Shown: positions 1 to 8,172 of the stretch, piece after piece
How the letters are laid out: each line of letters begins with the position of its first letter
Position numbering within the stretch: the stretch's first letter is position 1
Assembly: GCF_014698965.1 (NCBI RefSeq)
Contig: NZ_JACXAE010000121.1
Span: forward strand, 1 to 55,153
Length of the DNA: 55,153 nt
Origin: Iningainema tapete BLCC-T55
GTDB taxonomy: Bacteria; Cyanobacteriota; Cyanobacteriia; Cyanobacteriales; Nostocaceae
Direction of reading: 5' to 3'
Position numbers and translations under genes: made by a program
Notes under the pieces: generated by a model
What the model saw: the letters and a program-made list of their open reading frames with translations, nothing else
Told to the model about the DNA's origin: nothing
The model's database searches: none

Positions 1-271
1 ACTTTTTGCGAGCGTGCCGCCACCCATTCACTTAAGCGCAGCAATTTCTGGGGTAAAAACTTTCCGACTGTTTGGGCGGTACAAGCTGGTTGTGTCCATA
101 AGTCAGTTTCCGATGCCGGAACAGACAAAAATCCTCCCAATGGACTTTCTACAGTTACTATCGTCTGTTGCCCAACTTTACGAATTTGCTTTATGACAAC
201 AGACTGACCGTACAACGGGTGGATGGGATTAATGATGGTGACACTATTTCCCAAAAGAGACTTGAAGTTAT

Positions 272-1498
272 GTGCAGTCTTATTATATCGTCCCAACTAT
301 TGCAGACAGGGCGTGGCAAGCCATCGCCAAATACGCACTAGAACCAGCGCATGAAGCCACATTCCATGCTCAAAGTTACGGATTTAGAACGGGGCGCTCT
401 GCTCATGATGCCCAAAAACAGATTTTTCAAAATCTTAACTCTCATTCTCACGGCATCAATAAAAGAATCCTCGAACTGGACATAGAAAAGTGTTTCGACA
501 GGATAAATCACTCCACCATCATGTCTAACTTGATTGCCCCACTCGGGCTAAAACTGGGGATATTTAGATGCCTCAAAGCAGGAGTAAACCCGGAATTTCC
601 AGAACAAGGTACATGTCAGGGTGGCGTGGTGAGTCCCCTACTAGCAAATATCGCTCTCAACGGCATAGAAGATATACACAAATATCACGTCAAAAGAGGA
701 CTTAAAATCACAGCTAAGACCCAATCAAAGGATATTGTCAACGCCTGTGTCCGATACGCCGATGATATGGTATTCTTCCTCAGACCAGAAGACGACGAAC
801 AAGAAATACTTGACCACATCAGCCAATTCCTAGCACAAAGAGGACTAAAGGTCAGTGAAAGAAAGACTTTGTTAACCGCTTCGACAGATGGATTTGACTT
901 TCTCGGTTGGCGGTTCTACGTCCAACAAAACGGAAAACTTAAAAGTGTTCCCTCTGAGGAAAACTACAAAGCATTCCGTATGAAGGTAAAAAAAATCGTC
1001 AATAGCTCGAACTATGGCGCTAGGGTAAAAGCCCAAAAGCTTTCCCCAATAGTCAGAGGATGGCGAAACTACCATCGGTTCTGTAAGATGGACGGCTCTA
1101 AATGGAACCTGTACCACATACAATACAGAGCCTTTAAGGTGTTCAATAAGGAAACTAAACAAAACCTTGAATCTAGTCAGAAGTTGCTAGATATTGCGTT
1201 TCCATCGGTTCCTTACTCCGAAAATCGTCATACCAAAGTCAAAGGAAATAAATCCCCCTTTGATGGAGATTTGGTTTACTGGAGCCAACGCAACAGCAAA
1301 CTCTATGACGGTGAAACATCTTCTGCACTAAAACGGCAAAACCATACATGTGCAGCTTGCGGTTTAAAGTTTCTGTCCGATGAAAGAGTCCACCTCCATC
1401 ATCAGGATGAAAACCATGCTAACTGGCGCAAGGAAAATCTCATCGCAATTCACGAGAGTTGTCATGATTACCTACACATGAGCAAAGCGAAAAGCTAA
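272..1498 (+). CDS. Group II intron reverse transcriptase/maturase with HNH domain, N-terminally truncated
   Basis: This intron-encoded protein would promote splicing (maturase) and target-primed reverse transcription. Visible parts are the RT core with the PTIADRAWQ block, SYGFRTGRSAHDA, and the catalytic YADD at about residue 165; then a maturase X-like region containing GWRNYHRFCK; and a C-terminal HNH nuclease with a CxxC pair, HLHHQDEN and HESCHDYLH. At 408 residues it is well short of the roughly 550-600 usual for this family. It lacks the N-terminal RT0/RT1 region and has no convincing ribosome binding site at its first Met. The usual GTPQGG motif reads GTCQGG, replacing a normally conserved Pro. 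I infer a decaying copy; whether it is still expressed or active in trans is unknown. Confidence 0.85.
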   Translation: MQSYYIVPTIADRAWQAIAKYALEPAHEATFHAQSYGFRTGRSAHDAQKQIFQNLNSHSHGINKRILELDIEKCFDRINHSTIMSNLIAPLGLKLGIFRCLKAGVNPEFPEQGTCQGGVVSPLLANIALNGIEDIHKYHVKRGLKITAKTQSKDIVNACVRYADDMVFFLRPEDDEQEILDHISQFLAQRGLKVSERKTLLTASTDGFDFLGWRFYVQQNGKLKSVPSEENYKAFRMKVKKIVNSSNYGARVKAQKLSPIVRGWRNYHRFCKMDGSKWNLYHIQYRAFKVFNKETKQNLESSQKLLDIAFPSVPYSENRHTKVKGNKSPFDGDLVYWSQRNSKLYDGETSSALKRQNHTCAACGLKFLSDERVHLHHQDENHANWRKENLIAIHESCHDYLHMSKAKS

Positions 1499-1507
1499 GA
1501 ATATCGG

Positions 1508-1583
1508 GAGCCGGATGTAATTAAAGTTACAAGTCCGGAACTAACAGAGAGGTGCGGGGCATAATAGCCCCCATCGACTCTAC
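1508..1583 (+). ncRNA. Group II intron domains V and VI
   Basis: Bases 1508-1541 can fold as a domain V hairpin. They begin GAGCCGGA and contain the AGC catalytic triad, a TTAAA-type loop region and a closing TCCGGAAC arm. Bases 1546-1583 form a second stem (GAGAGGTGCGGGGC against GCCCCCATCGACTCT), resembling domain VI. The placement directly downstream of the RT stop codon and the CGACTCTAC 3' end are typical of cyanobacterial group II introns. The exact branch-point A and 3' splice site were not determined. Confidence 0.65.
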
Positions 1584-2248
1584 CCGAACAACTTTATGAA
1601 CGGATCATTGCGGAATCTTCATTATATTTTTACCGCAATCGCGCTCGATTTAGTGACTGGCAAGTGGTGATCGTTTATCCGTCACGTAGTCTCGAACAAA
1701 GCGACATTTATCCCCATCGGGGATTTCTCAACAGCGAACAAGTGCATAGAGTGTATTTGGATGAATTGGGGAATATTCGCTCGTTACCTCTGTGGGTGGC
1801 ACTAATGGTACTAACGACAGTTAAGGAAGAACAAGCTCCAGCGGAAGCTAAGTATTTGTTAACTAGAACTCAGCAAGAAGTATCTCCACCGATGAGTCAA
1901 GCCATAATTGAATTAGTGACGACGATTATGGTTTACAAATTTGAACATCTCAGCCGAAGGGAAGTAGAGTCTATGTTAGATATCACATTACAGCAAACAA
2001 GAGTTTACCGCGAAATCAAGGAAGAAGGACGCGAGGAAGGACACAAGGAAGGACGCGAGGAAGGACGTGAAGTGATGGCTAAAGCTATTTCTGGACTGCT
2101 AACTAAGCGCCTTGGAGAAATTCCAGAGCAAATGCGTCGGAAAATTTCTGGTTTATCATTATCTGTTCTGGAAGATTTGAGCGAAGCGTTGTTAGATTTT
2201 ACGAGCGTGGCTGATTTACAAGCTTGGCTAGAAGCGCTGAAGAATTAG
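1584..2248 (+). pseudogene. DUF2887 / Rpn-family (PD-(D/E)XK) protein, 3' exon interrupted by the intron
   Basis: After the intron end an open frame gives PEQLYERIIAESSLYFYR, then DWQVVIVYPSRSLEQSD and HRVYLDELG, which are characteristic of the cyanobacterial DUF2887/Rpn recombination-promoting nuclease family. A charged tail of Glu-Glu-Gly-Arg/His repeats (about 2020-2075) follows, as usual for these proteins. The N-terminal half, which carries most of the nuclease fold, is absent from the window, and the frame is closed by a stop inside the intron (1565). The gene is therefore interrupted. It could give full-length protein only if the intron still splices, which the truncated maturase makes doubtful. 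A shorter start at the GTG at 1664 is possible but would lack the core. Confidence 0.75.
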
Positions 2249-2331
2249 ACTCAGCAGTGCGGCTACATCGATTTGAGCGCTCGCATAATATACCATCATC
2301 TAAAAAAGTGCAAGTACATTAGGTACAGAAT

Positions 2332-2646
2332 ATGGGAATCACATCTGAGCTATGGGAAGAAAAAGTACTCAAAAATTATCTTGATGGTTTACAGTTGACA
2401 AAGATTCCAGCTTCTCGCAAAAAACGCTTGGTCGTACTGAGGTGGTTGGTGAGAAAATTTGAGCTAGAAGTGACTTATACCGAACGCCAAATTAACGAAA
2501 TTATTGCCCGTCATCACAGTGACTACGCGACGTTACGACGAGAGTTAATCGGTTATCAAATGATGGAGCGAGAAAATGGTATGTACTGGCGTAACCGGGC
2601 AGCACTTTGGAAGTGCGAAACTGAAATCACCAGCAGATCTTCTTAG
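2332..2646 (+). CDS. DUF2087 domain-containing protein
   Basis: This is a small 104-residue basic protein. The region ASRKKRLVVLRWLVRKFE, YTERQINEIIARHHSDYATLRRELI and the closing YWRN match the DUF2087 pattern, a winged-helix-like domain often found alone or at the C-terminus of small transcription regulators. No DNA-binding domain in addition to DUF2087 is seen. The gene stands alone between the DUF2887 relic and a convergent glutathione transferase, and its stop abuts a perfect palindrome. Function is probably regulatory, but that is inferred from the family only. Confidence 0.75.
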   Translation: MGITSELWEEKVLKNYLDGLQLTKIPASRKKRLVVLRWLVRKFELEVTYTERQINEIIARHHSDYATLRRELIGYQMMERENGMYWRNRAALWKCETEITSRSS

Positions 2647-2684
2647 TACGTAGTTGCGCTTTAGCGCTAAAGCGCAACTACGTA
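2647..2684. terminator. 38-bp perfect palindrome, likely bidirectional terminator
   Basis: TACGTAGTTGCGCTTTAGC is followed directly by its exact reverse complement (two 19-nt arms, no spacer). It starts right after the DUF2087 stop and includes the stop codon of the convergent glutathione transferase gene (2678-2680). The convergent layout fits a shared terminator. No long T-run follows, so it could also be a dispersed palindromic repeat. Confidence 0.6.
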
Positions 2685-3724
2685 TCTTTACGCATATTTC
2701 CGCGCTCATGAGGTTCTTTGAGATACATCATATCAGGACCAGAGGGAATAATCCCACCTGGATTGAGCGGAAACAAGTTACCATAGTAGTCTTGCTTCAC
2801 GCTTTCTAAATCGCAGGTGTCAGCAACACCGGGCAGTTGATACAACTCTCGTAGGTAGCCTGATAAATTTTGATAGTCTTGAATTCGGCGACGATTGCAT
2901 TTGAATAGCCCGTAGTAGGCAGTATCAAAGCGAAATAAAGTTGTGAACAGACGAACATCTGCTAGTGTCAGAGTATCTCCACAAAGGTATCTGCTGGAAG
3001 AAAGTGCGGCGTCAATCTCATCTAGAGTTGCAAATAGTTCTTCACTGACTTGATTGTAAGCGAATTGAGTTTGGGCAAAGCCGCAACGGTATACTCCGTT
3101 ATTTACAGAGTGGTAAATTTTCTCATTCCACCAGTCAATTTTCTCTTTGAGTTCTTCAGGGTAAAGATTTACATTGGGATGCTGGGCAAACTCGTTGAAT
3201 TCGTTCAACATCACGATAATTTCTGCACTCTCGTTATTAACGATGGTCTTTGTTTGATTGTCCCACAACACTGGAACTGTAGAACGTCCAGTATAACCTG
3301 GTTTTGCCAGTTGATACAGTTGGGCTAGGGAGCGACAACCTTCTTTTTCTTCGTTGAATACCCAACCTCCTTCTAAGGGAGAAGGAGATACAATAGATAC
3401 CGATATTGCTTCTTCGAGTCCTTTGAGCGCTCTGACGACAAGAGTACGATGCGCCCAAGGGCAGCTAAGTCCAATTATGAGATTGTAGCGCCCTTTTACT
3501 GCTGGGTAGGGGTTGTTTTGTTCGTTGCTAATGGAGTTCCTAAATTGGCTGTTGGGACGAATGTACTCTCCTGACTTGTTGCGGGGGGCAAGTTTTGACA
3601 TCATCATGTGCCAAAGAGTTGTCCAAACAAATTTTCCCAGCCAGATGATGAGCTTGGGAGGTAGTGATTTGCCCTTCTTATTCCAATTTGTTTGATTTTT
3701 GTTGACTGATGATGAGTGTAACAT
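2678..3724 (-). CDS. Xi-class glutathione S-transferase (glutathionyl-hydroquinone reductase-like)
   Basis: Proteins of this family (YqjG/ECM4) reduce glutathionyl-hydroquinones by thiol transfer. The sequence has the N-terminal thioredoxin-like part with the signature CPWAHR motif (catalytic Cys near residue 90), then VPVLWD and the NNESAEI glutathione-binding motif (Ser-Ala after Glu), and an all-helical C-terminal domain with the GDTLTLADVRLFTTLFRFD block typical of xi-class members. At 348 residues it is slightly longer than the usual 310-330 because of an N-terminal extension; a later start is possible. It is a single gene, convergent with DUF2087, with a palindrome spanning its stop codon. 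The soluble cytosolic form and the class assignment are well supported; the physiological substrate is unknown. Confidence 0.88.
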   Translation of the reverse strand: MLHSSSVNKNQTNWNKKGKSLPPKLIIWLGKFVWTTLWHMMMSKLAPRNKSGEYIRPNSQFRNSISNEQNNPYPAVKGRYNLIIGLSCPWAHRTLVVRALKGLEEAISVSIVSPSPLEGGWVFNEEKEGCRSLAQLYQLAKPGYTGRSTVPVLWDNQTKTIVNNESAEIIVMLNEFNEFAQHPNVNLYPEELKEKIDWWNEKIYHSVNNGVYRCGFAQTQFAYNQVSEELFATLDEIDAALSSSRYLCGDTLTLADVRLFTTLFRFDTAYYGLFKCNRRRIQDYQNLSGYLRELYQLPGVADTCDLESVKQDYYGNLFPLNPGGIIPSGPDMMYLKEPHERGNMRKDT

Positions 3725-3779
3725 GATTTTTGTGGTAATCGCACTTTAAATCATTCTAACAATTCCCCGTTTTTCAAGA

Positions 3780-3798
3780 GTGATAATACTTGTAAAAT
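3780..3798 (+). repeat. 19-bp direct repeat, copy 1 (flanks the caspase gene)
   Basis: GTGATAATACTTGTAAAAT occurs here and, identically and in the same orientation, at 6225-6243. The two copies bracket the caspase-like gene and its flanks. Confidence 0.75.
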
Positions 3799-3923
3799 AC
3801 TTCGGCTTGCATATGCGTACCTATGATATGATCAAGACATCAATACGGAAGCAATAGTTATTAGCTATTAGTAGTCTTCACTCTTATTTTCACATTTCGT
3901 CTATGATTGCTATAGATAAAAAA

Positions 3924-5879
3924 CTAACTCAACTTACAAAACGCCCCTAATTTCACAAAATTTTCTAATAGCGGCGAGAAAATAAAAGAAATTATCAAAA
4001 TTACCAAGCCTGTAATAATCGGGTAAAAATTCCTATGTATTATGTCATGAATTAGAAAATTAATCGTACTGTTATTTTGGCAAAAAAATTGAGAATATTC
4101 TTGTTTGCGCCAACGTTTAGATAGCGTCTTAGCCGTTTTTGCTATCGCTTCTTCATACATAAAAAAGCCACGAAAGATGAATAAGAAAGCAAGCGTAAAA
4201 GAGAAATAAGCCCAAAGTGTTGCTGATTTTCCTGTAGAGGTTAACGGTAAGCTTCCGATCGCCCACTCAAATCCAAAAAGTTTCGCAAAGGATAGAAATA
4301 CTCTTAAGTAGCGCGAAAGCTGCTCTGAAAACAAACTGCGAAAATCTTGAAATTGCTCATTAATAGAATCTTTATTAGAAATTAGGCTGAGATTATTCGT
4401 ATATTTATTTTGAACTTGTTTGAGTAAAATTAAATCTTTTACTTCTGCATAAATTCCTACTACAAAAGTAACTCCCGTTCCAACAAAATTAATTAATGCA
4501 TATGGTAAATACCATAAATAGGAGAGTTTATAAATTTTTAAGCATTGAGAATCAATACATTTATAATCATTAGCAAAGTTTAATGGTCCACGCCCAAGGA
4601 TATACCAGACGACTAATATAGATAAAAAAGCACTAATTAAAAATATTAAAAATCGTGCCAAATTTCTAAAAAAACGGATGCTGTGAACTTGCGTTCTAGT
4701 AGAGAAGCCAAATATTTCTAGGGTTTCCGCTTCAAAGATATTTCCAATAACATCTGAGCCAAAAGTAATTCCCATTACGCCACGGATTGATTCAATTGGA
4801 AACCCATAAACGACGTAGCATTGATCGGGAAATGAAGTTGAATATAATTGATAATAACAACCAAAAACCGAGCCAACACTTACGATGATTAAGGTTAATA
4901 TTAACACGGCTTTGCTCTTGCTCAAGTTTTGAGCATCAAAATGAACAGTTATATTTTCATTTTTTATTTGAGCATCCGCGTAGCTGTTATCTTTATTTAA
5001 TATTTTTTCAGTCAGCGGGTTCACAGTTGGTAGTGCAATGACCAGCTCACCTCCTTCATCTAAGTAGAAAGATCCGAAGTCTGGAGTTTGCGATGACTTC
5101 GTTGCTTGAGCAACTTGTTGTTGCACAAATAAACCCAGTTCTCTAGCAGTTACAATACTGTTATCATCTGTGTCCGCTTCTCTAGTGCGCAAACCATTAA
5201 TCAAATGACCTGTGAATAATGAATGCCCGTAAATTGGACCATTCCCATCTAGAGCAACTTGATCCCCAAGGGCAGAGGTAATGATTTTTCGGCTTCGACG
5301 TTTGTAAAGATCTTGCTCGTAACGCCATTTTCCTTCATGTCGGTAACGCTGTTTGGCATTTCCTAATGCACAACCGCTATGGCAAGCGTCAATAATCACG
5401 AGGATATGCTTTGCAGGTAGTTCAGCAATACATCCTAGCCATTCACTAAGTCGAATATAACTGCTCCAAGCTTTGTACTGTGCATCGACAGGAACAATGT
5501 AACCAATTTCTATTGTTTCAGAACACTCGTCGATTACTTTTTTCTGAGTACACCCATGACCTGCAAAGAACAACAGTAGACTGTCATCATTGTTCAAAAC
5601 ACTAGGCAGTTGGTCTTCAACTAAAGCATCAATCGCATCTTTCGTTGCATCCCGATCAAATAACGGTTGCACTAATGTTATAAAGTTAAATTCGTTTATC
5701 AAAACTTCTTGAATCTTGCGAGCATCATTAACTGCATTGCTTAAGCGATCAAAATGCTCATATTCATTGATTCCAATCACAACCACCACTAATCGTCCCT
5801 GTTTGACTGGACTAGGTACTGTGTCTATAGAAATCCGTTTAGGTTCTCGAGTAGATGCTTTGCTTGTTTGCTGAGTCAT
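3924..5879 (-). CDS. Caspase-like (peptidase C14 / orthocaspase) protein with multi-pass membrane C-terminus
   Basis: The N-terminal third is a p20-type caspase domain: VVIGINEYEHFDRL at about 34-47, the catalytic His in LLFFAGHG (His109) and the catalytic Cys in VIIDACHSG (Cys166), followed by IITSALGDQVA and a GHSLFTGHLINGL block. Both catalytic residues are present, so it may be an active Arg/Lys-type orthocaspase; specificity is inferred from the family. The remainder (from about residue 320) holds roughly six hydrophobic stretches consistent with a polytopic membrane anchor, for example KAVLILTLIIVSVGSVFGCY, the segment around FLIFLISAFLSILVVWYIL, and a final TGLVILIISFIFSPLL. The caspase domain itself has no signal peptide, so a cytosolic orientation is likely. 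It is transcribed alone. A 19-bp direct repeat brackets the locus. Confidence 0.85.
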   Translation of the reverse strand: MTQQTSKASTREPKRISIDTVPSPVKQGRLVVVVIGINEYEHFDRLSNAVNDARKIQEVLINEFNFITLVQPLFDRDATKDAIDALVEDQLPSVLNNDDSLLLFFAGHGCTQKKVIDECSETIEIGYIVPVDAQYKAWSSYIRLSEWLGCIAELPAKHILVIIDACHSGCALGNAKQRYRHEGKWRYEQDLYKRRSRKIITSALGDQVALDGNGPIYGHSLFTGHLINGLRTREADTDDNSIVTARELGLFVQQQVAQATKSSQTPDFGSFYLDEGGELVIALPTVNPLTEKILNKDNSYADAQIKNENITVHFDAQNLSKSKAVLILTLIIVSVGSVFGCYYQLYSTSFPDQCYVVYGFPIESIRGVMGITFGSDVIGNIFEAETLEIFGFSTRTQVHSIRFFRNLARFLIFLISAFLSILVVWYILGRGPLNFANDYKCIDSQCLKIYKLSYLWYLPYALINFVGTGVTFVVGIYAEVKDLILLKQVQNKYTNNLSLISNKDSINEQFQDFRSLFSEQLSRYLRVFLSFAKLFGFEWAIGSLPLTSTGKSATLWAYFSFTLAFLFIFRGFFMYEEAIAKTAKTLSKRWRKQEYSQFFCQNNSTINFLIHDIIHRNFYPIITGLVILIISFIFSPLLENFVKLGAFCKLS

Positions 5880-6256
5880 TGTTTCATCTTGGTAGAAGTT
5901 AGTTGTTCTTTGATTTGGTGAAATCTCACAACAACATCGCGATCGCTTCTGTCATCAAGCCTAAAAACACTCGATAAATCCTCTTGCATACACTTGACCA
6001 AAATCTTTTGATAAATTACGAATTAAGCATCGGCGCGTCTTTATTGCATAAATACTCGTAGTGGTCCTTAACTTTTAACTGTTGACTGTCAACTGTCATC
6101 AGCCACAACGAATTAATCTGCAATTTTATGGAGTACAGCTTATTTTAAGCTTCACAACCAGTGACTCATATTCCGCAACTCAAAGCGAACTATAAGTTCT
6201 TCAGCAAAAAATCAGCTTTGATAAGTGATAATACTTGTAAAATTACTACCATCGCG
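5880..6256. other. Divergent intergenic region, caspase / amidase
   Basis: This is an AT-rich spacer between two divergent genes, so it should contain both promoters; I cannot place them confidently. It includes a heptamer-like run at about 6067-6098 (repeated AACTGT/GACTGTC units) and the second copy of a 19-bp direct repeat at 6225-6243. No gene is seen. Confidence 0.5.
6225..6243 (+). repeat. 19-bp direct repeat, copy 2
   Basis: Identical to 3780-3798. It lies just upstream of the amidase start at 6257. Confidence 0.75.
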
Positions 6257-7237
6257 ATGACTCACCATATTCTCAAAGCCTCTAAGCAAACGGTGCATTT
6301 AGGTGGTTTCTCCCACCTTTTAGAACCTGCTTTAATTGTTGATTCCGGTGACACAATAGATGTTGAAACTTACACTGGTTATTATCTTTACAAACAAGCG
6401 CCACCAGAGTTTACCCCGCCGGAATTTCTGGAAATTTGCGAAAATCTAGCTCCCGAAAGAAAAGTAGGTGCGGGACCACATTTATTAACAGGACCTATAC
6501 ATGTACGGAACGCGCAACCTGGGGATGTTTTAGAGGTAAAATTAGAAACTATCCACCCAAGCTTACCCGTAGGCTTTAACGCTATACGTGCAGGGTGGGG
6601 AGCGTTACCACATCAGTTTAATCAACCTGCTTTAAGGTTCATTCCCCTCGATTTAGAAAATAACTTCGCTGAATTTCCTACAGGTAGTGGGATTAAAATT
6701 CCTCTTAAACCATTTTTTGGCATCCTGGGAGTTGCGACGCCAGAACACGATCGCAATTCTGTTCCTCCTGGTTGTTATGGTGGTAATATTGACAACAAAG
6801 AACTGCTTGCAGGTTCGAGAGTTTTCTTGCCTGTTTTTGTCCCTGGAGCATTATTTTCGATTGGTGATGGACATTCGGCACAGGGAGATGGTGAAGTTAA
6901 TGTCACGGCGATTGAAACTTCCATGAATGGTACTATTCAATTAAAATTGCACAAGGATTTGCACCTGAGATCACCAATTGCTGAGACTCCTAGCGATATT
7001 ATCACAATGGGGTTTGGGCAAACTTTAGATGAAGCTTTAGAAATGGCGTTAAAAAACACGATAGATTTTTTAACCAGCTGCACAAATTTGTCGCCAGAAG
7101 ATGCCTACGTATTGTGTAGTTTAGCTGTAAATTTTCGCATCACTCAAGTTGTCAATCTTCCTCAAAAAGGCGTTCATGGAGTTTTACCAAAGTCAATTTT
7201 ACCCATCTCGTTTTCTAACAACTTCATACTGGCATAG
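6257..7237 (+). CDS. Acetamidase/formamidase family protein
   Basis: Family members (FmdA/AmdA) hydrolyse small amides such as formamide or acetamide to ammonia and the acid. Supporting motifs are PALIVDSGDTIDVET, LLTGPIHVRNAQPGDVLEV, IPLKPFFGILGVAT with GCYGGNIDN, and FSIGDGHSAQGDGEV, which hold the metal-binding Asp/His/Glu positions of the family. The start is placed at the ATG at 6257 (MTHHILKASKQTVHLGGF). The open frame extends upstream to 6161, but that extension looks like intergenic sequence and contains a direct repeat. Length is 326 residues, normal for the family. The last 64 bp overlap the convergent reductase gene. Substrate is not determinable; a nitrogen-scavenging role with the nearby BMP lipoprotein is speculative. 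Confidence 0.85.
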   Translation: MTHHILKASKQTVHLGGFSHLLEPALIVDSGDTIDVETYTGYYLYKQAPPEFTPPEFLEICENLAPERKVGAGPHLLTGPIHVRNAQPGDVLEVKLETIHPSLPVGFNAIRAGWGALPHQFNQPALRFIPLDLENNFAEFPTGSGIKIPLKPFFGILGVATPEHDRNSVPPGCYGGNIDNKELLAGSRVFLPVFVPGALFSIGDGHSAQGDGEVNVTAIETSMNGTIQLKLHKDLHLRSPIAETPSDIITMGFGQTLDEALEMALKNTIDFLTSCTNLSPEDAYVLCSLAVNFRITQVVNLPQKGVHGVLPKSILPISFSNNFILA

Positions 7238-8169
7238 ATAGCATCAATGTGAGGAGTGGGAGTGTGAGTTAGTCTTCCTAATTCTGCTACAGCACCAACA
7301 ATAGCATCTACTTCTGTCGGACGACAAGCTTCAATATCCTGTAGCATTGAAGTTTTGTGCGCTCCAACTTTCTGCGCACCTTCAATCCGCTGTTCTAAAG
7401 TGATGCCAAAATCTATACCTAGTTTATAGGCGATCGCACTTGCTTCTGTCATCATCTGCCTTGCTAATTCACGAGTCAGAGGGTATTGGCAAATCTGCTC
7501 TAGGGTGGCACGGGTGAGGGCGCTGATGGGATTAAATGCCAAGTTCCCCCATAACTTAACCCACATGTCAGTGCGGATTTGAGTGCGTATGGGTGCTTTT
7601 AATCCTGCCGATTTCAGAGTTTGTGCTAAAATCTGAATGCGTTCGGTTTTAGAAGCATCTATTTCACCTAAACTGAAGCGCTCGCCCTCAATGTGTCTAA
7701 TTACACCTGGTTCAACTATCTCTGTTGCTGGGTAAACGACACAACCAATGACCCGCTCAGCACCAATATGAGCTTCAATTGTACCATCGGGATCTACTGA
7801 CTCAATGCGAGTTCCCTCATACTCGCCGCCTGATGAGCGAAAGTACCACCAAGGAATGCCATTTTGGGCTGTCACCACCATTGTATCAGGTTGATAAAGA
7901 CAGGGGAGGCTAGGAGCGATCGCCGCCACACTATTTGCTTTAAGTGCCAAAATCACTACATCCTGTGGTTCTACTTGACTTATATCATTTGTGGCAAATG
8001 CCGTCGCTATGTGAGTCGCTCCATCCGCCTCGATCAGTTTTAGCCCATTTTTTTGAATTGCTTCAAGATGAACACCACGAGCAATCAGCGTAACATCATT
8101 TCCAGACAGAGCCAACTTTGCGCCCAAATAACCACCAATAGCACCCGCGCCAACAATACAGATTTTCAT
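7174..8169 (-). CDS. 2-dehydropantoate 2-reductase family (ApbA/PanE) protein
   Basis: NADPH-dependent reductase fold: N-terminal Rossmann motif ICIVGAGAIGGYLGAKLA, VVILALKANSV and TAQNGIPWWYF, then the C-terminal helical domain with MWVKLWGNLAFNPISALT, which carries the conserved Lys and Asn of ketopantoate reductases. Length is about 331 residues. A TTG at 8172 precedes the ATG at 8169; I prefer the ATG. Only a few bases separate it from the stop of the upstream acyl-CoA ligase gene, so they form an operon. Cyanobacterial genomes often carry paralogues that reduce other 2-oxo acids, so a pantothenate role is not certain, particularly next to an acyl-activating enzyme. Its 3' end overlaps the convergent amidase gene. 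Confidence 0.85.
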   Translation of the reverse strand: MKICIVGAGAIGGYLGAKLALSGNDVTLIARGVHLEAIQKNGLKLIEADGATHIATAFATNDISQVEPQDVVILALKANSVAAIAPSLPCLYQPDTMVVTAQNGIPWWYFRSSGGEYEGTRIESVDPDGTIEAHIGAERVIGCVVYPATEIVEPGVIRHIEGERFSLGEIDASKTERIQILAQTLKSAGLKAPIRTQIRTDMWVKLWGNLAFNPISALTRATLEQICQYPLTRELARQMMTEASAIAYKLGIDFGITLEQRIEGAQKVGAHKTSMLQDIEACRPTEVDAIVGAVAELGRLTHTPTPHIDAIYASMKLLENEMGKIDFGKTP

Positions 8170-8172
8170 CAA

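Larger units (their letters stand above)
1..1583 (+). mobile_element. Degraded group II intron (5' end unresolved)
   Basis: The segment carries a truncated intron-encoded protein (272-1498) followed directly by a domain V/VI-like 3' ribozyme end. The 3' boundary is placed near 1583 (CTCTAC before CCGAACAAC), because downstream sequence immediately resumes a DUF2887 reading frame. I could not recognise a 5' exon or the 5' ribozyme domains in bases 1-271. Either the intron starts upstream of the window or its 5' half is rearranged. The short open frame at 14-196 resembles nothing I know and is not called as a gene. Loss of the RT N-terminus suggests the element is no longer autonomously mobile. 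Confidence 0.6.

Noticed and set aside
14-196. 60-codon open frame at the window start
   Set aside because: No recognisable protein pattern or ribosome binding site, and it lies just upstream of a truncated intron ORF; more likely non-coding.
6161-6256. Upstream start for the amidase
   Set aside because: The extension has no family similarity and contains the 19-bp direct repeat; ATG 6257 starts the conserved region.
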